Positions 9,039-18,990 of a DNA stretch of 64,000 bases are shown here, piece after piece; the stretch's first letter is position 1, and each line of letters opens with the position of its first letter. The translations under genes were made by a program, and so were the position numbers. The notes under the pieces were generated by a model. That model was not told the origin of the DNA and did not search any database. It worked only from the letters and a program-made list of their open reading frames with translations. The DNA lies in the NCBI GenBank assembly GCA_963851415.1, contig CAWKPF010000002.1, positions 2,914,001-2,978,000 on the forward strand, given 5' to 3'. Source of the stretch: CAWKPF01 sp963851415. GTDB taxonomy: Bacteria; Acidobacteriota; Thermoanaerobaculia; Multivoradales; Multivoraceae.

Positions 9039-10340
9039 ATGGCACGAATCGGTAGTGCGGCAGTCGCTGTGCTCAGCTGGAACGGGCTGGAGCATTTGAA
9101 GATCTGTCTCGACGCTCTCGGTGAGCAGCAGGATCCAGGCATCCCCTGGGAGATCTGGGTGCTCGACAATGGATCTTCCGACGGCACGGCGGAGTGGCTC
9201 GAGAGCACTCGCCCGGAGGTGAAGTTGCTGCGTTCTGAGCGCAACCTCGGCTTCTGCGTCGGCAACAACCATCTCATTGATCACATCGATGCGGATGCAG
9301 TGCTACTGCTCAATAACGACACTCGCGCTCAGCCGCAGTGGCTTGTGGCCATGATCGAGGCTCTGTCGGCCGCCCCGGCCGACGTGGCAGCCGTCTCCGG
9401 GCTGATCCTCGACTGGGAGGGAGAGCGACTCGATTTCGGACGGGGCATCATGACCTTCGATGGCCACGCCTTTCAGCATGGATATCGACGACCTCTGGAA
9501 GAGGCCCAGCTGCCCGCCGACGGCAGTGAGCTGTTCTTCGCCTGTGGCGGCAACATGATCATCCGTCGCCGTAGCTTCCTCGACGCCGGGGGGTTCGACC
9601 CTCGGTACTTCGCCTATCTCGAGGATGTCGATCTCGGTTGGCGCTTGTGGGCCGGAGGTGAGCGAGTGCTGTTCAGTCGAGACGGCGTCGTGCACCATCG
9701 TTCGATGGCAACCAGCGATCTTCTCGGCGCCTTCAACCGTGGCTTTCTCTTCGAGCGCAATGCCTTCCTCACGGTGAGCAAGAACTACGACGACGAAATG
9801 TGGCCGCTCCTCATGCCGGTCGTGGAGCTGGTCTTGCTGGCTCGGACGCGCACCCTTCTGGTGGAGAACAACCCCGGTGGCGCGCAGCTGATCATCGACC
9901 CGCACGCTCTACCCCAATCCCTCTCGCTCGAGGTGAAGGGCACGACTCCCCGGGTTGCAGCCTCGTCTCGGCTCTCTCATCTGAAGAACCGACTGCTCGA
10001 GCTCGGCCCGTCGGAGTTTCTACGGCGGGGGTGGCGCCGAGTCGCGGGTGGGAGAAGGGCCTCGGCGGACTCGGTCGCGCTGACCGATCCGCGCTCGGTT
10101 GCACAGCTGCGAGCGGCCCATTCGATTCTGGTCGGTCTCGATTCCGCGGCTCAGATCAGGCAAGTCGCACGACAGCGCCGGGTCCGAGCCGACCGAGAGA
10201 TCTTCGAGCGATTCCCTCTCTGGTTGGTGCCCACCTATCCAGGTGACGAGGTCCTGTTCGACAGCCCGGGCTTTGCCTCCTGGTTGCCGCCGGGGGTGGA
10301 ACTGGAACGGGCTCGACTCGACCAGGTGATGGAGACGTGA
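9039..10340 (+). CDS. Family 2 glycosyltransferase
   Basis: This is a 433-residue GT2 enzyme. The catalytic domain spans roughly residues 1-270, with AVAVLSWNGLEHLKICLDAL, EIWVLDNGSSDGTAEWL, then the metal-site strand AVLLLNNDTRAQPQW. Next comes GGFDPRYFAYLEDVDLGWRL, a signature of rhamnosyl and related transferases (ED-hD box), then VVHHRSMAT. The remaining 160 residues are of unknown function. The start ATG is nine bases after the previous stop, with GGAGG at 9021-9025. The stop overlaps the next GTG as GTGA, so the gene is part of the same transcription unit. Confidence 0.88.
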   Translation: MARIGSAAVAVLSWNGLEHLKICLDALGEQQDPGIPWEIWVLDNGSSDGTAEWLESTRPEVKLLRSERNLGFCVGNNHLIDHIDADAVLLLNNDTRAQPQWLVAMIEALSAAPADVAAVSGLILDWEGERLDFGRGIMTFDGHAFQHGYRRPLEEAQLPADGSELFFACGGNMIIRRRSFLDAGGFDPRYFAYLEDVDLGWRLWAGGERVLFSRDGVVHHRSMATSDLLGAFNRGFLFERNAFLTVSKNYDDEMWPLLMPVVELVLLARTRTLLVENNPGGAQLIIDPHALPQSLSLEVKGTTPRVAASSRLSHLKNRLLELGPSEFLRRGWRRVAGGRRASADSVALTDPRSVAQLRAAHSILVGLDSAAQIRQVARQRRVRADREIFERFPLWLVPTYPGDEVLFDSPGFASWLPPGVELERARLDQVMET

Positions 10341-11359
10341 GGGCAGAGCCAAGCGCCGTGGACGAGCCTGCGGTTTCGGTGGTGATTCCGACCTTCGATC
10401 GGCTCGAGATCTTGCCCGAGGTGCTCGAGGGCCTCGAGCGCCAGCGAGAGGCGCCGCCTTTCGAGGTGATCGTGGTCGACGACGGCTCGACCGACGGCTC
10501 GTCGGAGTGGCTCGAGCGTTACGAGGGGCCTTGTGTCCTGCGTTGGTATCGCCAGTCGAATCGAGGTCCCGCTGCTGCGCGAAATCGCGGGATCGAGGAA
10601 GCCCGCGGCGAGATCGTGGCCTTCCTGGGGGACGACACCGTCCCCGAGCCTGGATGGTTGGCCTGCCACTTTTCGGCGCATGGAGGCCAAGAGAGAGCTG
10701 GGCGGCGTCAGGAAATGGCGGTGATCGGCTACACCGCCTGGCACCCACGGATGAAGCGGACGCGCTTTCTCGACTACATCAACGAGTACGGGCTGCAGTT
10801 CGGCTATGCCTTGATCGAAGATCCCGACCGCGTTCCGTTCAACTTCTTCTACACCTCCAATCTGTCGTTGCCGCGCCGGCTCCTGCTGGAGGAGCGATTC
10901 GACACGGGCTTTCCCTACGCGGCCTGGGAGGACATCGAGCTGAGCTACCGGTTGACGAAAGCCGGGATGAATCTCCACTATCGCCCCGACGCCCGCGTCC
11001 AGCATGATCACCCGACGGATCTCGACCGGTTCTGCGAGCGTCAGGAGAGGGCAGGCTACTGTGCCGTGGTCTTCTACCGGCTGCACCCGGAGTTGGGCTC
11101 CTTTCTCGGCATCGGGGAGGCCGGTCCGCCTCCTGTGCCTCCCCTGCGCCGACAGCGATGGGAGAGAAGGCTGGCCCGCGCCTTGCAAAGGCTTCCCGTG
11201 ACCCTGGCCCCCTTGTGGGAGGACGTCCTGCGCTTTCACTACATCGCAGGTCTCCAGCGGGGCTGGGTCGAATTGCACAGCGGGATCGGCTCGGGGGCTT
11301 CCGGTTCCCTGGCCCCTGCCAGCGATGCTCCTGACAGCAAGGAGACCCGTCATGATTGA
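10337..11359 (+). CDS. Family 2 glycosyltransferase
   Basis: This is a 340-residue GT2 glycosyltransferase. The N-terminal pattern is AVSVVIPTFDRLEILPEVL, then FEVIVVDDGSTDGSSEWL, then GPAAARNRGIEEARGE and IVAFLGDDTVPEPGWL, where GDD takes the place of the usual DxD. The acceptor part has FPYAAWEDIELSYRLTKAG, the ED box of the family. It begins with GTG overlapping the previous stop (GTGA) and ends eight bases into the next gene. It is the last glycosyltransferase of the cluster. Donor and acceptor cannot be told from the sequence. Confidence 0.87.
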   Translation: MRAEPSAVDEPAVSVVIPTFDRLEILPEVLEGLERQREAPPFEVIVVDDGSTDGSSEWLERYEGPCVLRWYRQSNRGPAAARNRGIEEARGEIVAFLGDDTVPEPGWLACHFSAHGGQERAGRRQEMAVIGYTAWHPRMKRTRFLDYINEYGLQFGYALIEDPDRVPFNFFYTSNLSLPRRLLLEERFDTGFPYAAWEDIELSYRLTKAGMNLHYRPDARVQHDHPTDLDRFCERQERAGYCAVVFYRLHPELGSFLGIGEAGPPPVPPLRRQRWERRLARALQRLPVTLAPLWEDVLRFHYIAGLQRGWVELHSGIGSGASGSLAPASDAPDSKETRHD

Positions 11360-12068
11360 TTCTCGTGCCTTGGTGTTCGCTGCTCTCGTGCTCTGGGGCA
11401 TGGGCGCCGTCGCCTCGTTCGGGGCGGCAGAAGGAGGGCGCTATCCGGACTCGGGCGCCCTGGACCTCGATGTTCGCCCGGGCAAGACCGAGGTGTGGGT
11501 CAATGGGATCTATGTGGGCGTCGCTGATGCCTACGACGGGTTCCCCCGCTACCTGTGGCTCGATCCGGGTGAGGTCCGAGTGGTCTTGTACAGTCCCGGC
11601 TATCGCACGATTGCGCGCGAGTTCACGATCACGAGCGGTGCCGTGACCCGGATCGATACCCGGCTCGAGAAGGGGGAGTCTGCTCCGCCGGAGACCCTGT
11701 TCGAAAAGCCCACCGCTCGCGCGGACGCCCGCATGGCGTCAGACCGCGCTCGGGTTGCCGGACTGTCCCTGGAGTCGGTCGGCCGAGAATCGGTCCCGCA
11801 CTCGGGGGTCCTCGCCGATCTGGGCTCCGATCCTGCGCGTCTCCTCGTCCTGGTTCGTCCGAGCGACGCCGCGATCTACCTGGATGGCCGCTTCCTGGGA
11901 ACCGGCGAGGAGCTGGGCGTGCTCCACGCCGGTCTGTTGATCGCCCCGGGCGGTCACGTCGTCGAGGTGGTCAGGCCGGGTTTCGCGAGCCGCACTCACG
12001 AGTTCGTCGCCGTAGCCGGTGAGGACCAGCGACTCGAGCTGGAGCTCGAGCCCGAAGAGCCCCCCTAG
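11352..12068 (+). CDS. Secreted protein with two PEGA-type domains
   Basis: This is a 238-residue exported protein. ATG at 11352 is chosen because AAGGAG sits just upstream at 11339-11344 and because the protein then starts with a signal peptide (RALVFAALVLWGMGAV, cleavage near GAAEG). Two similar beta modules follow. The first has LDLDVRPGKTEVWVNGIYVG and a later SPGYRTIAREF. The second has LLVLVRPSDAAIYLDGRFLG and RPGFASRTHEF. Both match the PEGA pattern (surface-exposed beta domains with PxxAxVyvdGxxvG). It is probably periplasmic or outer-surface associated. It overlaps the last glycosyltransferase by eight bases, which suggests a link to the surface glycan. The exact function is unknown. 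Confidence 0.8.
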   Translation: MIDSRALVFAALVLWGMGAVASFGAAEGGRYPDSGALDLDVRPGKTEVWVNGIYVGVADAYDGFPRYLWLDPGEVRVVLYSPGYRTIAREFTITSGAVTRIDTRLEKGESAPPETLFEKPTARADARMASDRARVAGLSLESVGRESVPHSGVLADLGSDPARLLVLVRPSDAAIYLDGRFLGTGEELGVLHAGLLIAPGGHVVEVVRPGFASRTHEFVAVAGEDQRLELELEPEEPP

Positions 12069-12082
12069 CGTTTCGCGGACAT

Positions 12083-12664
12083 TCAGCGTTCTGCGACGAC
12101 TCGGGCTTCTAGTTTGAGCAGCCAGGCCTTGCGCTTGGTGCCTCCGACGAAGGTCCCAGGGCCGCCCTTGGCTGGGGTCACCCGGTGGCACGGCACCAGG
12201 ATGGGGATGGGGTTGGCCACCAGAGCTGCCCGCACCAACCGGTAGGCTCCCGATTCTCCCGCTGCGGCGGCGAGCTGTTGATACGTGCGGGTCTGGCCGT
12301 AGGGGATCTGGGTGCACTGGAGCAGGATCTTGGTGGTCAGCTCGTCGAGACCGGCGTGCGAGAGATCGAACTCGAGTCTCAGGTCCCGTCGAGCGCCAGC
12401 GAAGTACTCCGAGAAGCGCCCTACGACCTCGTCCAGGAAGTCGGAGCGGTCGACTTCCTTGAGTGGAATGAACTCGCGTTTCTGCTTGGCGGTCGGAGCG
12501 AACACCAACCTCGTTACGGTTTCGCCGTGCAGCTCGAGGCCGAGGATTCCCAGGGGCGACGGCACCAACAGCCGCTGGGGCGGCGCCACCGTGGCCTCCG
12601 GCGGGCTCTGAACCTGGGAAGCCTGCACCATGTCGGCGAAGGCTACCATGCCTGGTCGGAACAT
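12083..12664 (-). CDS. ogt: Methylated-DNA--protein-cysteine methyltransferase
   Basis: This is a 193-residue O6-methylguanine-DNA methyltransferase, a suicide repair enzyme that moves the methyl group from the base to its own cysteine. The C-terminal half carries the helix-turn-helix region IPYGQTRTYQQLAAAAG and the active-site PCHRVTP (the cysteine is the acceptor), followed by the FVGGTKRKAWLLKLE tail. The N-terminal region (SPLGILGLELHGETVTRLVF) matches the usual domain. The first 30 residues are poorly conserved. The start could instead be the ATG at 12649 or 12631, since a -10-like element lies only about 15 bases ahead of 12664. It lies 49 bases downstream of the DUF3891 gene on the same strand. 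Confidence 0.93.
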   Translation of the reverse strand: MFRPGMVAFADMVQASQVQSPPEATVAPPQRLLVPSPLGILGLELHGETVTRLVFAPTAKQKREFIPLKEVDRSDFLDEVVGRFSEYFAGARRDLRLEFDLSHAGLDELTTKILLQCTQIPYGQTRTYQQLAAAAGESGAYRLVRAALVANPIPILVPCHRVTPAKGGPGTFVGGTKRKAWLLKLEARVVAER

Positions 12665-12674
12665 GAAGACAGAA

Positions 12675-12685
12675 ATACTAGTATA
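12675..12685 (-). promoter_or_regulatory. Candidate -10 element and 10-bp palindrome upstream of ogt
   Basis: On the minus strand the hexamer TATACT (positions 12685 to 12680) lies just upstream of ogt in the 49-base gap after the DUF3891 gene. It overlaps the perfect palindrome ATACTAGTAT at 12675-12684. This is an AT-rich island in very GC-rich DNA. No convincing -35 hexamer is seen 16-18 bases upstream, so the promoter would depend on an activator or an extended -10. The call is tentative. Confidence 0.35.
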
Positions 12686-12713
12686 ACCAGCAAAGAGTCT
12701 CTCCAGGAGGACA

Positions 12714-13424
12714 CTATCTTTCGAGACTCGTGACTCTCAGGGGGATTTTCTGCCACCGAGCGCTCATCACGGCTGTGCCCAGAGCACCGTCTCCTGCATA
12801 TCGACATCGCGGAATGCTCCGGACGGGGAGCTCGAAGGTGGTCGCGCCAGCGAGGGGAAAGGGCTCGAGCTGCAGGCATCCATCGAGCCAGACCCCCCGC
12901 AGTCCACCCCGCTCGAAGGGCTCTGGCCATCGGTTGCAGGCGACCAGGGACAGCCAATCCACCAGCGCCAGCCAATGGTAGAGGTTGGCCAGCTCGGTGT
13001 CAGGGCACCCGGTCTGCTCGATCAGCTCCGTGCGACGCTCGGCCAGATCGGTCGGTGAGGATGAACCGCTCGAGCCCTCGGATTCGCCGAGCAGGTGGAG
13101 CGCATGCTCCGTGATCACCAGCGAGGCCAGTGGATGGTGCGCCGCGTAGCGCGCGGTGCCTCGCTCCCACAGTGCTCTGCGCTCGGGCTCGGGAAGGGTC
13201 ATGAAGTCGTGCGGGCGGTCGCCCTCAGGATGCAGGAGAGGGGCGGCATCGATCTCACGCCAACCATTGTCGTGCTCGCGGACGGCGAACAGCAGTTCCT
13301 CGAAGTCGGGCAGACGCTGGGGCGGTGGAGTCCGCCAACTGGCCAACAGTTGCGCCGCGAATCTCGCATGGTCGCCCTGGGTCACGAGCAGCCATCGGTC
13401 GGTGTTCTCGGGCACCACGATCAT
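12714..13424 (-). CDS. DUF3891 family protein
   Basis: This is a 236-residue protein recognisable as DUF3891 from its start (MIVVPENTDRWLLVTQGDH), FAVREHDNGWREID, the ARYAAHHPLASLVITEHA segment and LYHWLALVDWLSL. The several conserved histidines and acidic residues (QGDH, REHDNGW, AAHHPL) resemble a metal-binding helical enzyme, but the biochemical function is unknown. The reading frame is open far upstream, opposite maeB. ATG at 13424 is chosen because GAGGA lies just ahead and conservation begins there. It is divergent from maeB, with a 78-base gap. Confidence 0.75.
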   Translation of the reverse strand: MIVVPENTDRWLLVTQGDHARFAAQLLASWRTPPPQRLPDFEELLFAVREHDNGWREIDAAPLLHPEGDRPHDFMTLPEPERRALWERGTARYAAHHPLASLVITEHALHLLGESEGSSGSSSPTDLAERRTELIEQTGCPDTELANLYHWLALVDWLSLVACNRWPEPFERGGLRGVWLDGCLQLEPFPLAGATTFELPVRSIPRCRYAGDGALGTAVMSARWQKIPLRVTSLER

Positions 13425-13502
13425 TGCAGTCCTCAGGGTCAGGAAGTCGTGCAGTACACTGATTGCTCGTCTTTTCCCAGAATATGTCTTTGGAGAGTGC
13501 GG

Positions 13503-15779
<2,277 letters not shown>

Positions 15780-15834
15780 AAAATCAGTGGTAGAGTAGAC
15801 ACGGGTAGAGATGTCTCTGCGCTTTTCCGTGGTT

Positions 15835-15882
15835 TGCGGAGCCGGAAGCGAAACCGTCGAGACGGACCTCCGGGTGGCCGCA
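15835..15882 (+). ncRNA. Candidate structured leader between maeB and the csgG-like gene
   Basis: This 48-base stretch can fold into a nested hairpin. TGCGG (15835-15839) pairs with CCGCA (15878-15882), CCGGA (15842-15846) pairs with TCCGG (15869-15873), and CCGT (15854-15857) pairs with ACGG (15862-15865) around a CGAG tetraloop. It ends about 20 bases before the GGGAGG ribosome site of the CsgG-like gene. No T-run follows, so it is not a classic terminator. It matches no riboswitch consensus I could recall. It may be a leader structure or part of a Rho-dependent end of maeB. Confidence 0.35.
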
Positions 15883-15916
15883 GGAAGTGTGATCTTCGAG
15901 AAAGGGAGGTGGACCC

Positions 15917-16555
15917 GTGACACGAGTTCGAAGCATGGTTCGTAGGGGCGTGCTGCTGAGCGCGACCCTGGCTCTGGTCTGCGCAGCCGCCGCCATCGGC
16001 GGCGATCGGCCCAGGATTGCAGTGTTGGAGTTCAAGGCGAAGGCCGATCAGCAGTGGTACCACTGGTGGAATCAAGGTGGTGCCGCAGCAGCTCAGGACG
16101 TGTTCGTGACCGAGCTGGTCAAGACCGGCAAGTTCCGCGTCATCGAGCGCGAGCAGCTTTCCGCGTTGATGGCGGAGAAGAACCTGTCGCTGTCGGGCGA
16201 CGTCGATGCTTCGAGTGCGATTCAGGCGGGCAAGCTCCTCGGAGTCAAGTACTTCCTGACCGGCGCAGTGACGGAGTACGGCACGTCGACGGCCGGAGGC
16301 AGTGCACCGAGCGTCGGAGGGCTCCCGTCGTTCAGTTTCAAGAAGAAGACGTTCGCCGCCGCCATGAATGCACGGCTGATCGATACCGAGACCGGTGAGA
16401 TCGTCTGGGCGGACGAGTCGCGAAAGGAGACCAAGAGCGCCAAGGTCCGAGTGGCCGGGGCCGGTGGCGGAGCCGATGACCAGGCCATGTTCGACAAGGT
16501 ACTCAAACCGGCCGTGCAGGACCTGGTCGCCAGCCTCCGGGCGGCAGACATCTGA
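15917..16555 (+). CDS. CsgG/HfaB-like secreted protein
   Basis: This is a 212-residue exported protein related to the CsgG family (curli pore and relatives). After a signal peptide (SMVRRGVLLSATLALVCAAAAIG) comes RPRIAVLEFKAKAD, then DVFVTELVKTGKFRVIERE, QLSALMAEKNLSLSG and KLLGVKYFLTGAVTEYG. That order is typical of CsgG/peptidoglycan-synthesis-activator LpoB-like folds. There is no lipobox cysteine, unlike true CsgG lipoproteins, so a soluble periplasmic role is likely. GTG at 15917 follows GGGAGG. ATG at 15935 is an alternative. It converges with the pseudokinase-TonB gene. The function is inferred from the fold family only. Confidence 0.8.
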   Translation: MTRVRSMVRRGVLLSATLALVCAAAAIGGDRPRIAVLEFKAKADQQWYHWWNQGGAAAAQDVFVTELVKTGKFRVIEREQLSALMAEKNLSLSGDVDASSAIQAGKLLGVKYFLTGAVTEYGTSTAGGSAPSVGGLPSFSFKKKTFAAAMNARLIDTETGEIVWADESRKETKSAKVRVAGAGGGADDQAMFDKVLKPAVQDLVASLRAADI

Positions 16556-16616
16556 GCGAGCATCGCCGGGAAGCGATTGCCCTCGAGCGCTTGGCTGGTG
16601 GAGGAGCTGGCCGAGG

Positions 16617-18791
16617 CTAGCTGTCGTTTTCGAACCGGACCTTGACCCGGGTCCACATCCGGACCCGGACACCGTTCTTGGTCGCCGGCTCGAAGCGGGT
16701 TCGCCGGGCGGCCGTGGCTGCCGCCTCGTCGAATCCCCAGCCTGCCCCCTCGATCACACGCGTGTCACGCACCTTTCCGTTCTCGTCCACCAGGACCTCG
16801 AGCGTGACTTCGCCTTCCCGCTTGAGTCGGAGCGCTGCGGGCGGAAACACGGGTCGGATCGGACTGGTCCGAGTCGGCGGCACCACGCCGTCGCCCGGGA
16901 CCACGAGATCGCCCACCTGGACTCGTTCCCGGCTTGCTGAAGGAGCAGAAGGCGGCGCAGGTTCAGCAATGGGCTCGCTGGGCTCACCGCTCGCGCCGGT
17001 CGTGGTCGGTCCGGCATCGAGAGGAAACGGGCTGGTGGCTGCAGGCGTGCCGGCTACCTCGATCGTCCGATCTCGAGGTATGGGGTCAGTGGCGTCTTCC
17101 CCGGTGCCCGAGTCCGTGTCATCGGGGTCGGACACGGGTGTGCTCCGATCCGTGGCCGGCGGGCTCGGCTCTCGTCGTGGCGCGGGGGCGGTCGCGACGG
17201 GGTCGGCAGCGGCGGTTGCGCGCTGTTGCCTCTGCGACTCTTCCAGCTGGCTGCGTAGGGCCTGGATCTCCCCGTCGTACTGCTGGCGGAGAGCCGCCTC
17301 CACCGCGCTGGTGCGTTGAGCGACCATGGCGTCCAGCCGTTCCATGAGCTGCTCGTCGCTCACCGCCTGGGTCGCCTCGATCTCCCCGGCCCGACCGGGA
17401 CTCGTGCCCCCTGCTCCGGCAGAGTCGATCGCGGCGGCTTCGTCGCGAGGAGTCGCTGGCCGATCGACGGCCGCTGGCCTGGGGTCGTTTCTGGCTGAAT
17501 CCGCCGCGGTCTGGTCGATCGGTGTCGGCGGCGGCACCTCGCCTCGCCGGCTCCGATCCCACAGCCAGTAGCCCAGGGCGCCACCCAGCATCAACACGAT
17601 CGCGAGTGCTGGAAGTAGGCGTTTGAGAGAGGGCCCCTGGCGAGCGGTTTTCGGCAAGGGGAGCACAGTGGAGCTCGGAAGCTCGAGAGAGTCGGGCACC
17701 TCGGGTAGAAGCGCTGCCGGCGCCTCTTCGGTCGCGGGCGTCATCGACCACGCCGGGTGGGAGCCGGTGACCTCGACCGGGGGGGCCGTGAGCTCGGGTT
17801 CACTCACCGCGAGGGTCGGCGACAGGAGGGTGCCGGAGGGAGTCACGAGAGCGGCGAAGTCGAGTTGACTCTCCGCTTCGAGCTCCTGGGTCTCGCGCTC
17901 GATGTCTTCGGCGAAGAGACTGTGCATGAAGAAGGCCAGGTTGAACGTGGTGGGCTTCTGGCCGCTGTCAGCGAGGATCTGGCTGAGGTTCCGATGCCAG
18001 CTCACCACCTCCGGGATGCGCTCGCCCGCGGGTGCGAGACTCTCGCGGAGAAGCTCACCGATTCCGCTCGGACCGTGCGCGGCCGCGGCCTCGACCTGTT
18101 CGGGATATCCGGGACGAAAGCCCTCGGCTCGGGGCGAGGGGATGCGCCGGCCCAGGAGCAGCTCCAGCAGCAGCACCCCGAGCGAATAGACATCGTCGTT
18201 GGGCGCAAGGGCGGCGCCACCCAGGGCCTCGGGCGAGAGGTAGCGGCCGTACTCTGTACCCAGGGCCGCGCTGAGGACCGAGCGCAGGCCGACGCCCACC
18301 TCGAAGCCGAGTACCCGTGTCTCGCCTTCGTTGGAGAGCATCACCAGGTGGGGCACGAGAAAGCCGTGAACGACTCGTTGATCCGCCACCCGTGTCTCGT
18401 ACGCCACGGCCACGGCGAGGGCTGTGCGCTCCACCACGAGGAGCGCGTGCTCGGCGGGCACGGCCTGGCCGCGTTGCACGATCTGGTCGAGAAGAACTCC
18501 GAGGTTCTTGCCGGAAATGTAGTCGTACGAGACGAAGGGAACTCCCTGGACCTGGCCGAGCTCCAGTCCCATCCCGATATTCGGATTGCGCAAGGCGCCG
18601 TGAATCGTCTCTCGCCCCTCCAGATGGCTGGCGAGCGAGCGGCCCTCGAGAGCCGAGCCATTGAAGACCCGCAGCAAGACGACGCGCTCCAGTCCGCCGT
18701 CGCCGATCTGGGCGGCGCGAAAGAACTCCCCGAGAGGGTCCTCGGCGAGTTTCTTCAGCAGCAGGTAGTGACCGAACCGCTCGGGGGTCAT
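16617..18791 (-). CDS. Pseudokinase-like protein with transmembrane segment and TonB C-terminal domain
   Basis: This is a 724-residue membrane-spanning fusion. Residues about 7-260 follow the Ser/Thr kinase fold (ERFGHYLLLKKLAEDPLGEFF at the start and DDVYSLGVLLLELLLGRR near the end), but the key residues are missing. The VAIK lysine is replaced in VVLLRVF, HRD/catalytic loop becomes VVHGFLVPHLVML, DFG becomes LGFEVG, and the glycine loop is degenerate. A single transmembrane segment lies near 394-412 (LLPALAIVLMLGGALGYWLW). A coiled-coil-like part (about 470-530) and Pro/Thr-rich linker follow. Residues about 640-724 are a TonB_C domain (PVFPPAALRLKREGEVTLE and WGFDEAAATAARRTRFEPA). The likely topology is cytoplasmic pseudokinase and periplasmic TonB domain. 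The role is probably scaffold or energy/force coupling, an inference. Confidence 0.85.
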   Translation of the reverse strand: MTPERFGHYLLLKKLAEDPLGEFFRAAQIGDGGLERVVLLRVFNGSALEGRSLASHLEGRETIHGALRNPNIGMGLELGQVQGVPFVSYDYISGKNLGVLLDQIVQRGQAVPAEHALLVVERTALAVAVAYETRVADQRVVHGFLVPHLVMLSNEGETRVLGFEVGVGLRSVLSAALGTEYGRYLSPEALGGAALAPNDDVYSLGVLLLELLLGRRIPSPRAEGFRPGYPEQVEAAAAHGPSGIGELLRESLAPAGERIPEVVSWHRNLSQILADSGQKPTTFNLAFFMHSLFAEDIERETQELEAESQLDFAALVTPSGTLLSPTLAVSEPELTAPPVEVTGSHPAWSMTPATEEAPAALLPEVPDSLELPSSTVLPLPKTARQGPSLKRLLPALAIVLMLGGALGYWLWDRSRRGEVPPPTPIDQTAADSARNDPRPAAVDRPATPRDEAAAIDSAGAGGTSPGRAGEIEATQAVSDEQLMERLDAMVAQRTSAVEAALRQQYDGEIQALRSQLEESQRQQRATAAADPVATAPAPRREPSPPATDRSTPVSDPDDTDSGTGEDATDPIPRDRTIEVAGTPAATSPFPLDAGPTTTGASGEPSEPIAEPAPPSAPSASRERVQVGDLVVPGDGVVPPTRTSPIRPVFPPAALRLKREGEVTLEVLVDENGKVRDTRVIEGAGWGFDEAAATAARRTRFEPATKNGVRVRMWTRVKVRFENDS

Positions 18792-18806
18792 GGCGATATG
18801 TGGTTT

Positions 18807-18829
18807 CTTCGAATTCGGAATTTTCGAAG
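18807..18829. repeat. Inverted repeat in the 5' leader of the pseudokinase-TonB gene
   Basis: CTTCGAA at 18807-18813 and TTCGAAG at 18823-18829 are perfect inverted 7-base arms around a nine-base loop. It sits between the predicted transcription start (near 18857) and the ATG at 18791 of the minus-strand gene, ending about 16 bases before the start codon. It could be an operator or an RNA hairpin affecting translation. No strong Shine-Dalgarno is visible for this gene. Confidence 0.4.
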
Positions 18830-18863
18830 CAGGTTCAGTGCCGGTTTCCCGGGGTGAACTTCC

Positions 18864-18892
18864 TTGATAACCAAGCTTTTAGGGATTGTCAA
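18864..18892 (-). promoter_or_regulatory. Sigma70-type promoter for the pseudokinase-TonB gene
   Basis: On the minus strand a perfect -35 TTGACA (18892 to 18887) is separated by exactly 17 bases from TATCAA (18869 to 18864), four of six matches to the -10 consensus. Transcription would start near 18857, giving a leader of about 65 bases before the ATG at 18791. This is the best promoter match in the window. Confidence 0.72.
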
Positions 18893-18990
18893 CGGTCGGC
18901 CTGTCCGAGCAGCCTCGGATCGCCCCTGGAATCCAGCGGCGCTCTCCGCGCAGGGTCGACGACAGGGACCGTCCGGTCTCCACCGTGCCT

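Noticed and set aside
15797..15820. Possible cyclic-di-GMP or other riboswitch in the maeB-csgG gap
   Set aside because: The conserved sequence blocks of known riboswitches (for example GEMM) are not present on either strand.
16620..18857. Long plus-strand frames opposite the pseudokinase-TonB gene
   Set aside because: They are antisense shadows with low-complexity composition and no domain match.
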